From Tellurirhabdus rosea (GTDB taxonomy: Bacteria; Bacteroidota; Bacteroidia; Cytophagales; Spirosomataceae), in NCBI RefSeq assembly GCF_026278345.1, contig NZ_CP111085.1:4412501-4476500 (forward strand): DNA of 64,000 nucleotides, read 5' to 3'. Within the stretch, counting starts at the first letter, position 1, and every line of letters starts with the position of its first letter. Below the pieces are notes generated by a model. That model made no database searches. It was not told where the DNA came from and saw only the letters and a list, made by a program, of their open reading frames with translations. Shown in pieces: positions 36,731 through 44,005 of this stretch. Position numbers and translations under genes: made by a program.

Positions 36731-36805
36731 TGAATAATGAAGAATGAATGAAGGCTTCGCTGATTCAGGATTCTGACCCGGCGGAGCCTTTATTCATTAT
36801 TCATT
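36729..36805. repeat. Inverted repeat with shared core (element C)
   Basis: Left arm AATGAATAATGAA plus AAGGCTTCGCT, right arm CGGCGGAGCCTT plus TTCATTATTCATT. It fills the gap between two convergent genes and overlaps the end of both. The loop contains TTCAGGATTCTGA, which occurs in reverse orientation in element A (GAATCCTGAA). Arms are imperfect by about a heptamer insertion on the left side. Confidence 0.88.
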
Positions 36806-37629
36806 GAAACCAAAAACTGCTTCACTTTTGCGTTAAAATCAGCTGTCTTCCTGGCATTGTACTGCCTGACCAGGACCTCGGCCCGCCGGACGCCGCCCAT
36901 GTGGAAAGAGCCGAACATTCCCGCGCCGATGCCCCAGGCGGAAATGTAATACCCCTCCAGAAAACTGACGATGCCAAAGTAGAGTCCGGCACCTTGAACC
37001 GCAATGCTCAGCAGGGCTTCGCCGGGTTTGCCCGCATAAAACTGCCCGCCGCCCGGAATGAACGTGGAAAGCCATTGCGCTTTCTTTTCGCTTTTCAGCT
37101 TCGGAAGCTGCCGGTACGGACTGTTTTGCGTCGTATCCACGCCCCGCGCGGCCACAAACTGGTGGTAGGCCGCCGCCGCCTCCGGCCACCGCTGTAGCTC
37201 GTTCAGCGAAAGAATTTTCAGCACCGACAGCAGCGGCGGAACGGGTTGGTCGGGGTGCAGGTACGCCAGTTGCTCCAGGCCCGCCAGCGTGTTTTCGTAC
37301 TGGCCGGCAAGGTAGGTGCACAGCAGCTGTTCGTAGCGAAGCCGGAACCGCAGGCTGTCGGGATAATCGGCCGTGAGCTGCCCGTTCAGAAACTGGATGG
37401 CGGGCGCAAACAGGCTTTGCTGTTTCAGGCACTGGGTTTTGCCCCGAGCGGCCCGGTAGCGGTTTTCCACGCCTTCATTCCGGAACAAAACCCGTTCGTA
37501 GGCGATCGACGCTTCAAAATACGCCTTCTGCCGGAAAAGCGAATCCGCCAGCGCCAGCGTTCCGGTCTGCGCCTTACTGAAAAAGGTTACGCAGAGGAAT
37601 GTGCATATCAAACAGAATCTTGTTGTCAT
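36790..37629 (-). CDS. TPR-like protein with C-terminal membrane segment (DUF5683-like)
   Basis: 279 residues from ATG 37629, which opens a signal peptide (MTTRFCLICTFLCVTFFSKAQ). The first 180 residues look like helical TPR-type repeats (DSLFRQKAYFEASIAYERVLF). The C-terminus has PGGGQFYAGKPGEALLSIAVQG followed by hydrophobic helices (YFGIVSFLEGYYISAWGIGAGMF). The same arrangement occurs in the gene upstream, so the two look like diverged paralogues. The start lies 56 nt inside the upstream gene, in another frame. Last gene of the four-gene operon; function unknown. Confidence 0.75.
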   Translation of the reverse strand: MTTRFCLICTFLCVTFFSKAQTGTLALADSLFRQKAYFEASIAYERVLFRNEGVENRYRAARGKTQCLKQQSLFAPAIQFLNGQLTADYPDSLRFRLRYEQLLCTYLAGQYENTLAGLEQLAYLHPDQPVPPLLSVLKILSLNELQRWPEAAAAYHQFVAARGVDTTQNSPYRQLPKLKSEKKAQWLSTFIPGGGQFYAGKPGEALLSIAVQGAGLYFGIVSFLEGYYISAWGIGAGMFGSFHMGGVRRAEVLVRQYNARKTADFNAKVKQFLVSMNNE

Positions 37630-38464
37630 GTTCGCGGTAAAATTCGTTGCGTTTGACCTTGACGGACAGCACGCTGCCCCAGATATTGCCGACGTAGAAA
37701 ATGGTGAACAGCGACCCGAAACCAATAAAACGGGCGCTTCGGACCCCGTCTTTCCGCAAGCCTTCGTAGGTCAGCGCCGCCAGCGACAGCACCGGCAGCA
37801 GGGCCGCAATGCCCTGTTTTTTCTTCCCGGCATACACCTTGCCCATTCCCGGCACAACGGCGCTGTACAGGCCCGCCAGCAGGGGCGATTTGCGTTTGAA
37901 GGTTTTCAGGTTCTGCGCGTAAATCCCCATCCGTTTTTCTTCGGCCGCCAGCGCGTACGAAGTATGCGTAAATCTCTGCTGGTGCTCGTCATAAGCCGCA
38001 AAATCCCGCTTCAGCAGGGACAGTCCGGCCAGTTGCAGGGCTTTCAGCTCATTCAGCACGGTATCCGCTACGGGCAGGCGGCGCAGGGCGGCGTAGGCGG
38101 AATCCGTCTGTCCCTCGAACGCTCGGGAATAATGACCAAAAAACTGGGATTTCAGGTAGAGCGGCGAGGCGGGCGAGACCGCCAGAAAATACCGGCTGGC
38201 CGGAAGCAGACGGCGGAGGCTGTAGGCGTTCCAGCCCTGGCTGTAGCGCAGGGAATCGCGGAGCGGTAAGGCCAGCGGCGCTTTTTCGAGGGCTGATAAA
38301 ACGGAAAGCGCTTCTTCGAAAGCGTCTTTGTCGGCAAGATAACGGGCAAAACGAAGTTCCTCCCGGATCGAATCGGCTTCAGCCGAGGGCTGGTCCTGGG
38401 CCATCGCCGCCAGCGGGAGCAGGAACACCAGCACCAGCCACCGCGAAATGAGGCTGCGTTTCAT
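37574..38464 (-). CDS. TPR-like protein with C-terminal membrane segment, paralogue
   Basis: 296 residues with a signal peptide (MKRSLISRWLVLVFLLPLAAMAQ). Helical repeat region about 30-190 (EELRFARYLADKDAFEEALSVLSAL), then PGMGKVYAGKKKQGIAALLPVLSL, equivalent to PGGGQFYAGKPGEA in the downstream gene, and hydrophobic helices. It overlaps the YidD-like gene by ATGA and runs 56 nt into the next gene. The role is unknown; the operon suggests envelope assembly. Confidence 0.75.
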   Translation of the reverse strand: MKRSLISRWLVLVFLLPLAAMAQDQPSAEADSIREELRFARYLADKDAFEEALSVLSALEKAPLALPLRDSLRYSQGWNAYSLRRLLPASRYFLAVSPASPLYLKSQFFGHYSRAFEGQTDSAYAALRRLPVADTVLNELKALQLAGLSLLKRDFAAYDEHQQRFTHTSYALAAEEKRMGIYAQNLKTFKRKSPLLAGLYSAVVPGMGKVYAGKKKQGIAALLPVLSLAALTYEGLRKDGVRSARFIGFGSLFTIFYVGNIWGSVLSVKVKRNEFYREHDNKILFDMHIPLRNLFQ

Positions 38465-38907
38465 CGGTAGAGGTCGGGGGAGTCGAGGATGGTGCCGCGC
38501 TGGGGATGAATATTGAGCGGGTGGACATCGAGCAGCCCGATGCGGTTGCAGCGCATGATCCGGTCTGCACTCAGGAAAACGCCTTTCACGACGCCGAAGC
38601 GCTCAATGGCCTGTTTGCTGAAATTGGAACAGGTGATGTCGTACGGACAGCTCCGGGCCAGCTGCTGGGAAACCAGTCGCTGATACCCGAGCATAGCCCC
38701 TTTCAGCGCCAGCGAAACCGGGTTGTACTGGGCGATCCAGCTACGGCGGTGGCTTTGCAGCACGTCGGCGTCGTTGCCCGGCCGGTCGTAGTAAGCCGTT
38801 GGGGGAGGGCCGGAAGGTTGTCCGGCCACGAGCTGCCAGTCGCTGCTCTGGGCCTGAACGGCGAAGGCGCTCAGGAGCAGGAAGAAAAGGAGACCAACCG
38901 TTTTCAT
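38461..38907 (-). CDS. YidD-like protein with an N-terminal signal peptide
   Basis: 148 residues. Residues about 65-125 match the YidD (membrane protein insertion efficiency factor) signature: LKGAMLGYQRLVSQQLARSC, PYDITCSNFSKQAIERFG, VVKGVFLSADRIMRCNRIG, with the conserved cysteines. Ordinary YidD is about 70-90 residues, cytoplasmic-side and next to rnpA-yidC. This one carries a signal peptide (MKTVGLLFFLLLSAFAVQAQ) and a 40-residue linker, so a periplasmic location is predicted. It overlaps both neighbours by 4 nt (ATGA), implying translational coupling with the LolA-like gene before it. Confidence 0.82.
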   Translation of the reverse strand: MKTVGLLFFLLLSAFAVQAQSSDWQLVAGQPSGPPPTAYYDRPGNDADVLQSHRRSWIAQYNPVSLALKGAMLGYQRLVSQQLARSCPYDITCSNFSKQAIERFGVVKGVFLSADRIMRCNRIGLLDVHPLNIHPQRGTILDSPDLYR

Positions 38908-39617
38908 AGTTTCTGAACCTGGGCGTTGGCCGGGATGCGGTAGGTGAAATAAGGGCTGTTGGCCTGCTGATTCAGGCGAAAATCGGTGTAGGTCGTTTTC
39001 GAGACGGTCGAATCGCCCTTGTCGTACATGATTTCGGTGGTCGCCGTAGGAAAAGGCCGCGCGCCGAGGTTTTGATAGCCGGAATAGTACACCTTCCGGA
39101 TCACCTTGCCGCCGCCGTCGGTATAATGCATGTAGATCGGGTTCAGCCCGTTGTACACCACCCGCACCCGCTGAATGAGGGCTTTTTTGTCGGCGGTTTT
39201 GGGCTTCCAGTCGGTCACCAGCAATCCTTTGGCGGTGCTGGTTTTTTTCTGAACAAAGCCGATCTGGCTCAGGCCCATGTCGGCCGTAGCGCCCGAAAGA
39301 AAATAAGAAAGCTGGGTCGTCTGGGTGCCGAACATGGCGTTCTGAACCCGCATGACCGCGTTGGCTTTGGGGTCGTAGATGCGGGTCTCCCCGAATTTGT
39401 TGGCCAGAATGACCATTTCCTTCGGGTAGGTGAAATGCGTAACGAGGTCGCCGCTGCGCTGGTAGAACAGCTCGCCCCGGATGGTCACCGATTTGCCCTG
39501 CGCCACCTGCCGGGTGGTCAGCTGGACGGCGAGTCGCTCAATGGTCTGGGAAGGGCTAAAAAAGCTGCTGAGCGAGAAGAACAGAATCGTTGAGAAAATA
39601 CCTTTAACAAGCCTCAT
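38904..39617 (-). CDS. LolA-like outer-membrane lipoprotein carrier
   Basis: 237 residues from ATG 39617 (a TTG at 39626 is less likely). After a signal peptide (MRLVKGIFSTILFFSLSSFF) the protein shows the half-barrel pattern of LolA/LolB-like carriers: QGKSVTIRGELFYQRSGDLVTHF, MVILANKFGETRIYDPKANAVMRV, VRVVYNGLNPIYMHYTDGGGKVIRKVYY. LolA shuttles lipoproteins from the inner to the outer membrane. It is the first gene of the operon with the secreted YidD-like and two TPR/membrane proteins, so an envelope-assembly role is likely; lipoproteins as cargo are inferred. Confidence 0.72.
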   Translation of the reverse strand: MRLVKGIFSTILFFSLSSFFSPSQTIERLAVQLTTRQVAQGKSVTIRGELFYQRSGDLVTHFTYPKEMVILANKFGETRIYDPKANAVMRVQNAMFGTQTTQLSYFLSGATADMGLSQIGFVQKKTSTAKGLLVTDWKPKTADKKALIQRVRVVYNGLNPIYMHYTDGGGKVIRKVYYSGYQNLGARPFPTATTEIMYDKGDSTVSKTTYTDFRLNQQANSPYFTYRIPANAQVQKL

Positions 39618-39740
39618 CCGGGTCAATCAGTCGTTACAATGGGACGTATGCAAAATGAAGCGACTAAGTTAGAGAAAAAAGGCGATTGCCCGGTGAAGCC
39701 TTTTACGGATCGGCAGGGTCTTCGGCCGAATTGACCCCAA

Positions 39741-39774
39741 ACAAAACCGCCCGGAACGGTAAGCCGTCCGGGCG
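39741..39774 (-). terminator. Terminator of the TonB-C-like gene
   Basis: CGCCCGGAACGG (39748-39759) pairs with CCGTCCGGGCG (39764-39774) with one bulge; read on the minus strand, GGTTTTGTTTG follows the stem. Confidence 0.65.
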
Positions 39775-39851
39775 ATTCAAGCTATTCAGGATGGAAACGG
39801 GCTCAGGCGGGCCACCCAGGTGACCGGCTTCTCCGTCAGGCGTTGGGCCGC

Positions 39852-40205
39852 TTAGCCGACCGTCTGGTATTTCAGCCGGATGTTATAGCTCTGAGTCTGG
39901 CCGTAATCGGCGCCTTTGAGGCGTTTGCCGGCCAGCTGCTGCTGGATGCGCCTGTTGAGGTCTTCGCTGCCACCCACTACGCGGACATCGGTGATGCGGT
40001 TGCTGCCGTCGACCCGGAACCGGACCAGCACTTCCCCACGACTTTGCTGCCCGAACACCTTCGGGTAGGCAATCAGGTGGCTGATTTCGTTTTCCAGTTT
40101 TACTTCAGCGTCGGTTTTTATAGTCAGGACAGTCGGATTGGCGGCTGTAACGGTGCCCGTCATCAGGACGGCACACAGGGCGAAAATACTTACTAACGTT
40201 TTCAT
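39852..40205 (-). CDS. Secreted single-domain TonB C-terminal-like protein
   Basis: 117 residues. A signal peptide (MKTLVSIFALCAVLMTGTVTA) is followed by a domain that resembles the TonB C-terminal fold: EISHLIAYPKVFGQQSRGEVLVRFRVDGSNRITDVRVVGGSEDLNRRI. The hallmark Tyr-Pro, the G-x-V-x-V strand, and I-x-D-V strand are present. There is no membrane anchor or Pro-rich spacer, unlike real TonB, so it cannot span the periplasm. Role unknown; such free domains are common in Bacteroidota. Confidence 0.75.
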   Translation of the reverse strand: MKTLVSIFALCAVLMTGTVTAANPTVLTIKTDAEVKLENEISHLIAYPKVFGQQSRGEVLVRFRVDGSNRITDVRVVGGSEDLNRRIQQQLAGKRLKGADYGQTQSYNIRLKYQTVG

Positions 40206-40234
40206 TTGATGGTGGTTGTTTCGTTTTAATGATA

Positions 40235-40242
40235 CAAAGATA
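40235..40242 (-). promoter_or_regulatory. -7 promoter element of the TonB-C-like gene
   Basis: Minus-strand TATCTTTG matches TAnnTTTG exactly, about 30 nt upstream of the ATG at 40205. The remaining intergenic bases up to 40420 are AT-rich and featureless. Confidence 0.5.
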
Positions 40243-40420
40243 AATCCGGTTACAAAATATTATTTGGCAAATACAGGAGCGGTTGTGGCAGATGTCCAGA
40301 TGCTGCTTTTCTATTTGACCGGTAAATTGTACTTATGCAATAAATATGCCGCGTTTATGGGCTTATCGTTATCTATTTTTAACCAAATAAAATTTTGATA
40401 CTATTTCTTTCCAAAGCACA

Positions 40421-40451
40421 AAAAAGCCCGGTTCGCTAAAACCGGGCTTTT
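40421..40451 (-). terminator. Terminator of mdh
   Basis: AAAAGCCCGGTT (40422-40433) pairs with AACCGGGCTTTT (40440-40451). On the minus strand the hairpin is followed by six T, 24 nt behind the mdh stop codon. Confidence 0.85.
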
Positions 40452-40474
40452 CGGGGTTGACCGTATCGACTGAC

Positions 40475-41404
40475 TTACAGCGTAGCCAGAACACTGTTCA
40501 TGTTCCGGACGGCATCGGCCGATTTGTTGAAGGTGGCCTGTTCTTCTTCGGTCAGGCTGTAATCAATGATCTGTTCCCAGCCGCTGCGGCCAATCACGAC
40601 CGGCACGCCGAGGCAGATGTCCGACTGCCCGTATTCGCCGTCCAGGGCCACGCAGCAGGGGAAGATGTGCTTCTGGTCGCGGACGATGCTTTCCACCAGG
40701 GCTGCCACCGCCGCACCGGGTGCGTACCAGGCCGAGGTGCCGATGAGCTTGGTCAGCGTAGCGCCGCCCACCATCGTGTCGGCCGCTACTTTCTGCAGCG
40801 TTTCGGCGTCCAGGAACTGGCTGACGGGCACCCCGTTGCGGGTAGCCAGGCGCGTCAGCGGAATCATGGTCGTGTCGCCGTGGCCGCCGATCACCGTGCC
40901 GTGGATGTCGTTCGGCGGGCAGTTGAGCGCCAGCGACAGGTACGTCTTGAAGCGGGCCGAATCCAGAATGCCGCCCATGCCGATGATCCGGTTTTTGGGC
41001 AGACCAGACGCCTGCAGGGCCAGGTACGTCATGGTATCCATCGGGTTGGACACGATGATGATGATGGCGTCGGGTGAGTATTTCAGGATATTTTCGGTTA
41101 CGCCTTTGACGATGTTGGCGTTGGTGCCGATCAGTTCTTCGCGGGTCATGCCCGGTTTGCGCGGAATTCCCGACGTGATGACCACAACGTCCGAGCCGGC
41201 CGTCAGTTCGTAATTGTTGGTAGAGCCGGTAATTTTGGTGTCAAAGCCGCAGAGCGTGGCCGTCTGGAACATATCCAGGGCCTTGCCTTCGCTGAGACCT
41301 TCTTTAATGTCAAGGAGAACCACTTCTTCGGCCAGTTCGCGGCGGGCAATATTGTCAGCACAGGTCGCGCCAACGGCACCGGCACCTACAACGGTGATTT
41401 TCAT
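40475..41404 (-). CDS. mdh: Malate dehydrogenase
   Basis: 309 residues from ATG 41404; the open frame upstream has no homology. Reaction: malate + NAD+ to oxaloacetate + NADH in the citric acid cycle. Visible: Rossmann motif MKITVVGAGAVGATCA, Asp at the end of strand 2 (VVLLDIKEG, NAD specific), substrate Arg loop ITSGIPRKPGMTREEL, catalytic His in GGHGDTTMIPL. The type is the LDH-like class found in Bacteroidota. It is monocistronic. Confidence 0.95.
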   Translation of the reverse strand: MKITVVGAGAVGATCADNIARRELAEEVVLLDIKEGLSEGKALDMFQTATLCGFDTKITGSTNNYELTAGSDVVVITSGIPRKPGMTREELIGTNANIVKGVTENILKYSPDAIIIIVSNPMDTMTYLALQASGLPKNRIIGMGGILDSARFKTYLSLALNCPPNDIHGTVIGGHGDTTMIPLTRLATRNGVPVSQFLDAETLQKVAADTMVGGATLTKLIGTSAWYAPGAAVAALVESIVRDQKHIFPCCVALDGEYGQSDICLGVPVVIGRSGWEQIIDYSLTEEEQATFNKSADAVRNMNSVLATL

Positions 41405-41478
41405 GAGGGTACGGAATTTAAGTTGAATATTAACGGGAAACGGGTCCGGCACGGAATAGGAACGTCAGCGGCCCGGCG

Positions 41479-41486
41479 CAAAATTA
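41479..41486 (-). promoter_or_regulatory. -7 promoter element of mdh
   Basis: Minus-strand TAATTTTG matches TAnnTTTG, 75 nt before the ATG, implying a leader of about 65 nt. No clear -33 element. Confidence 0.4.
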
Positions 41487-41609
41487 GGAGAGAATGCAAG
41501 CCCCGGTAGACTACCTGCTCAGTTTTTTTTGCAACCAAAGACTTTTCCTGCTAAATTATTGTTACTAAGCCGAACAGTTTAATCAACATTCATTCCGCAT
41601 ACCCTTACA

Positions 41610-42041
41610 ATGGCAGACAGTGCTTTGTTAACCCGCGTTCTTCGCTCCATTTTTTTCCGCCGTTCCACCAGTAAAGCTTCCCGTTATGTACGGAGCAGCA
41701 AAAGTATTTTTGACCTGATTCGAAAAGTGGCCTCTAAATCCAGTTCGCTGGGGGTTTCGGGCAGTTATGCGGCCGTCAAGGACCAGATCAACGTGCTGGT
41801 CCGGATGCTGCGGGCCTACGCCAAAGGAGATTACAAAGCGGTTCCCCAGAAGACGCTGATCTCGGCCGCCGCCGTGCTGATCTACTTTGTCAGCCCGATC
41901 GATCTGATCGTTGATTTCCTGCCCGTTATCGGCTTTGCGGATGATGTGGCCCTTATTCTGTGGCTCGTACGAAGCATCAGCGTCGACCTCGACAAGTTCC
42001 GGCAATGGGAAGATGGCCAGAAAACGATTAAAATTGGCTAA
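41610..42041 (+). CDS. YkvA-family (DUF1232) membrane protein
   Basis: 143 residues. The C-terminal half carries the DUF1232 signature YFVSPIDLIVDFLPVIGFADDVALILWL, a hydrophobic hairpin. The N-terminal half is basic (SIFFRRSTSKASRYVRSS). The function of the family is unknown. Its neighbours (mdh, tatA) give no clear clue; a separate promoter motif precedes tatA, so it is probably transcribed alone. Confidence 0.88.
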   Translation: MADSALLTRVLRSIFFRRSTSKASRYVRSSKSIFDLIRKVASKSSSLGVSGSYAAVKDQINVLVRMLRAYAKGDYKAVPQKTLISAAAVLIYFVSPIDLIVDFLPVIGFADDVALILWLVRSISVDLDKFRQWEDGQKTIKIG

Positions 42042-42080
42042 TTCTTAAATCCATTCGTCGGGTAGATTCGTATTTATTGT

Positions 42081-42088
42081 TACTTTTG
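42081..42088 (+). promoter_or_regulatory. -7 promoter element of tatA
   Basis: TACTTTTG, an exact TAnnTTTG, 26 nt before the tatA ATG. Confidence 0.5.
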
Positions 42089-42114
42089 TCTATAATTCTC
42101 AAAACAAGTTTATC

Positions 42115-42318
42115 ATGGAATTTCTGACCATTTTTGCCTTTTTAGGCTCCCTGGGCGGGACCGAACTGCTGTTGATCGGTCTGGTTATCCTGCTGTTCTT
42201 CGGCGCGAAGCGCATTCCCGAACTGATGAAAGGGCTGGGCAAAGGCATCCGTGAGTTCAAAGACGCAACCAAAGACGTTCGCGAGAATATCGAAGAAGGA
42301 TTGAAAGACACGAAATAA
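42115..42318 (+). CDS. tatA: Twin-arginine translocase subunit TatA/TatE
   Basis: 67 residues. One N-terminal membrane helix ([25 protein letters not shown]) with the conserved FGxxRIPE turn is followed by the amphipathic helix [16 protein letters not shown] and a charged tail. TatA forms the pore of the Sec-independent pathway for folded proteins; tatC is not in the window. Transcription likely ends at the inverted repeat that begins at the base after the stop codon. Confidence 0.95.
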   Translation: MEFLTIFAFLGSLGGTELLLIGLVILLFFGAKRIPELMKGLGKGIREFKDATKDVRENIEEGLKDTK

Positions 42319-42399
42319 AATGAGTGAATGATTGATTGACTGAATGACTGAATTTGGCAAAGCGAATCAGTCATTCAGTCAATCAATCATTCACTCATT
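42319..42399. repeat. Perfect 33-bp inverted repeat of 4-nt units (element E)
   Basis: 42319-42351 is exactly complementary to 42367-42399; loop 15 nt. The arm reads as a run of tetramers of the form TGAN (TGAG, TGAA, TGAT, TGAT, TGAC, TGAA, TGAC). It begins at the base after the tatA stop and ends 2 nt before the promoter motif of gatA. It probably ends the tatA transcript. Confidence 0.95.
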
Positions 42400-42401
42400 A
42401 G

Positions 42402-42409
42402 TACCTTTG
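42402..42409 (+). promoter_or_regulatory. -7 promoter element of gatA
   Basis: TACCTTTG, an exact TAnnTTTG, 68 nt before the gatA start and directly behind inverted repeat E; any -33 element would lie inside the repeat arm. Confidence 0.45.
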
Positions 42410-42477
42410 GCAACAGAGTAGCCCTTATTTTTGCGGCTGCTCTGTTGTCTGTTTTTATCACCTGCTGTAATTGCCGT

Positions 42478-43908
42478 ATGCCCATCCGTTTTTACCAGTC
42501 CCTTTCCCAGATTCAGTCCGACCTCGCTTCCGGGGTTGTTACCTGCCGCCAGCTCGTTGACCATTACCTCCAGCGAATCGACGAAAACGGGCATCTGAAT
42601 GCCTTTGTGGCCGTTTATGCCGAGGAGGCCAGAGCGCAGGCCGAGGTCGTCGATCAGAAACTGGCCGCCGGTACCGCCGGACGTTTAGCGGGGATGGTGC
42701 TCGGCATCAAGGATGTGCTGTGTTACAAAGACCACGGCGTACAGGCCGGAAGCCGCATTCTCGACAGCTTTGTGTCGCAGTTTACGGCTACGGCAGTGCA
42801 GCGCGTGCTCGACGAAGATGCCATCATCATCGGGCGGCAGAACTGCGACGAATTTGCGATGGGCTCGTCCAACGAAAACTCGGCTTTCGGACCCGTGCGC
42901 AACGCGGCCGATCCGGACCGGGTGCCGGGCGGCTCCTCGGGGGGCTCGGCGGTGGCCGTGCAGGCGGGGCTGTGTTTGGCTTCGCTGGGGACGGACACGG
43001 GCGGCTCGGTGCGGCAGCCCGCGGCGTTCTGCGGCGTGGTGGGCCTCAAGCCGACCTACGGCCGCGTCTCGCGCTGGGGCCTGATCGCCTACGCTTCCTC
43101 CTTCGACTGCATTGGGCCGATTACCCATTCGGTGGAAGACGCGGCGCTGCTGCTGGAAATCATGGCCGGTCCCGACGAGTTTGACAGTACGGTGTCCCGG
43201 CAGCCGGTTGCGGAGTATACCGGACAGCCTGCCGACGGCCGGAAACTGCGTATTGGTTATCTGCGGGAAGGCGTGGAGAGCGAAGGCGTAGACCCCGTTA
43301 TCCGGCAGCGTACGCAGGAGCGACTGGAAGGGCTCCGGGCCGAGGGCCATACGGCCGAGCCGGTGGATTTTCCGCTCCTGCAATACATTCTCCCTACGTA
43401 TTATATCCTGACGACGGCCGAAGCCAGTTCCAACCTGTCCCGCTTCGACGGGGTGCGCTACGGCCATCGTTCCCCGGCCGCCACGGATCTGGAATCCCTG
43501 TATAAGAAATCCCGGACGGAAGGGTTCGGGCCGGAAGTCCGCCGGCGGATCGTGCTCGGCACGTTTGTCCTGAGTGCGAGCTATTACGACGCCTACTATA
43601 CCAAGGCGCAGCAGGTCAGGCGGTTGATAAAAGAATTTACGGATTCGCTGTTTGAAAAATACGATTTGATCGTATCGCCCGTTACCCCAACAACGGCCTT
43701 CCGCATTGGCGAGAAGACCAGTGATCCGCTCCAGATGTATCTGGCCGATATTTTTACCGTTCAGGCCAATGTAGTCGGTTGTCCGGCCATTTCCATTCCC
43801 AACGGCACCGACGAAGCCGGTTTGCCCATCGGGTTCCAGATGATGGCGGCTCCTTTCCGCGAAGCCGACCTGCTGGCGGCGGCCCGCCTCATGAATGGGG
43901 AATCATAG
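42478..43908 (+). CDS. gatA: Glutamyl-tRNA(Gln)/aspartyl-tRNA(Asn) amidotransferase subunit A
   Basis: 476 residues from ATG 42478; a TTG at 42445 would add 11 odd residues. GatA releases ammonia from glutamine for the GatB/C subunits to amidate misacylated tRNA. The amidase signature is complete: Lys in VLGIKDVLC, the Ser-cisSer-Ser core in GGSSGGSAVAVQAGL, TDTGGSVRQPAAFCG and GLKPTYGRVSRWGL. gatB and gatC are not adjacent, as is usual in Bacteroidota. Confidence 0.95.
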   Translation: MPIRFYQSLSQIQSDLASGVVTCRQLVDHYLQRIDENGHLNAFVAVYAEEARAQAEVVDQKLAAGTAGRLAGMVLGIKDVLCYKDHGVQAGSRILDSFVSQFTATAVQRVLDEDAIIIGRQNCDEFAMGSSNENSAFGPVRNAADPDRVPGGSSGGSAVAVQAGLCLASLGTDTGGSVRQPAAFCGVVGLKPTYGRVSRWGLIAYASSFDCIGPITHSVEDAALLLEIMAGPDEFDSTVSRQPVAEYTGQPADGRKLRIGYLREGVESEGVDPVIRQRTQERLEGLRAEGHTAEPVDFPLLQYILPTYYILTTAEASSNLSRFDGVRYGHRSPAATDLESLYKKSRTEGFGPEVRRRIVLGTFVLSASYYDAYYTKAQQVRRLIKEFTDSLFEKYDLIVSPVTPTTAFRIGEKTSDPLQMYLADIFTVQANVVGCPAISIPNGTDEAGLPIGFQMMAAPFREADLLAAARLMNGES

Positions 43909-44005
43909 GACACCGGAATTGGATTTTTCGGAAAATTATCGGACTTTTACAAGAACCGCACCTTACTGTATTGTGATTTAGCCTATTGAAACGAACCGAT
44001 TACGC

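Noticed and set aside
40216-40398. Small plus-strand open frame between the TonB-C-like gene and mdh
   Set aside because: AT-rich intergenic sequence that overlaps a promoter motif on the other strand; no domain or start context.
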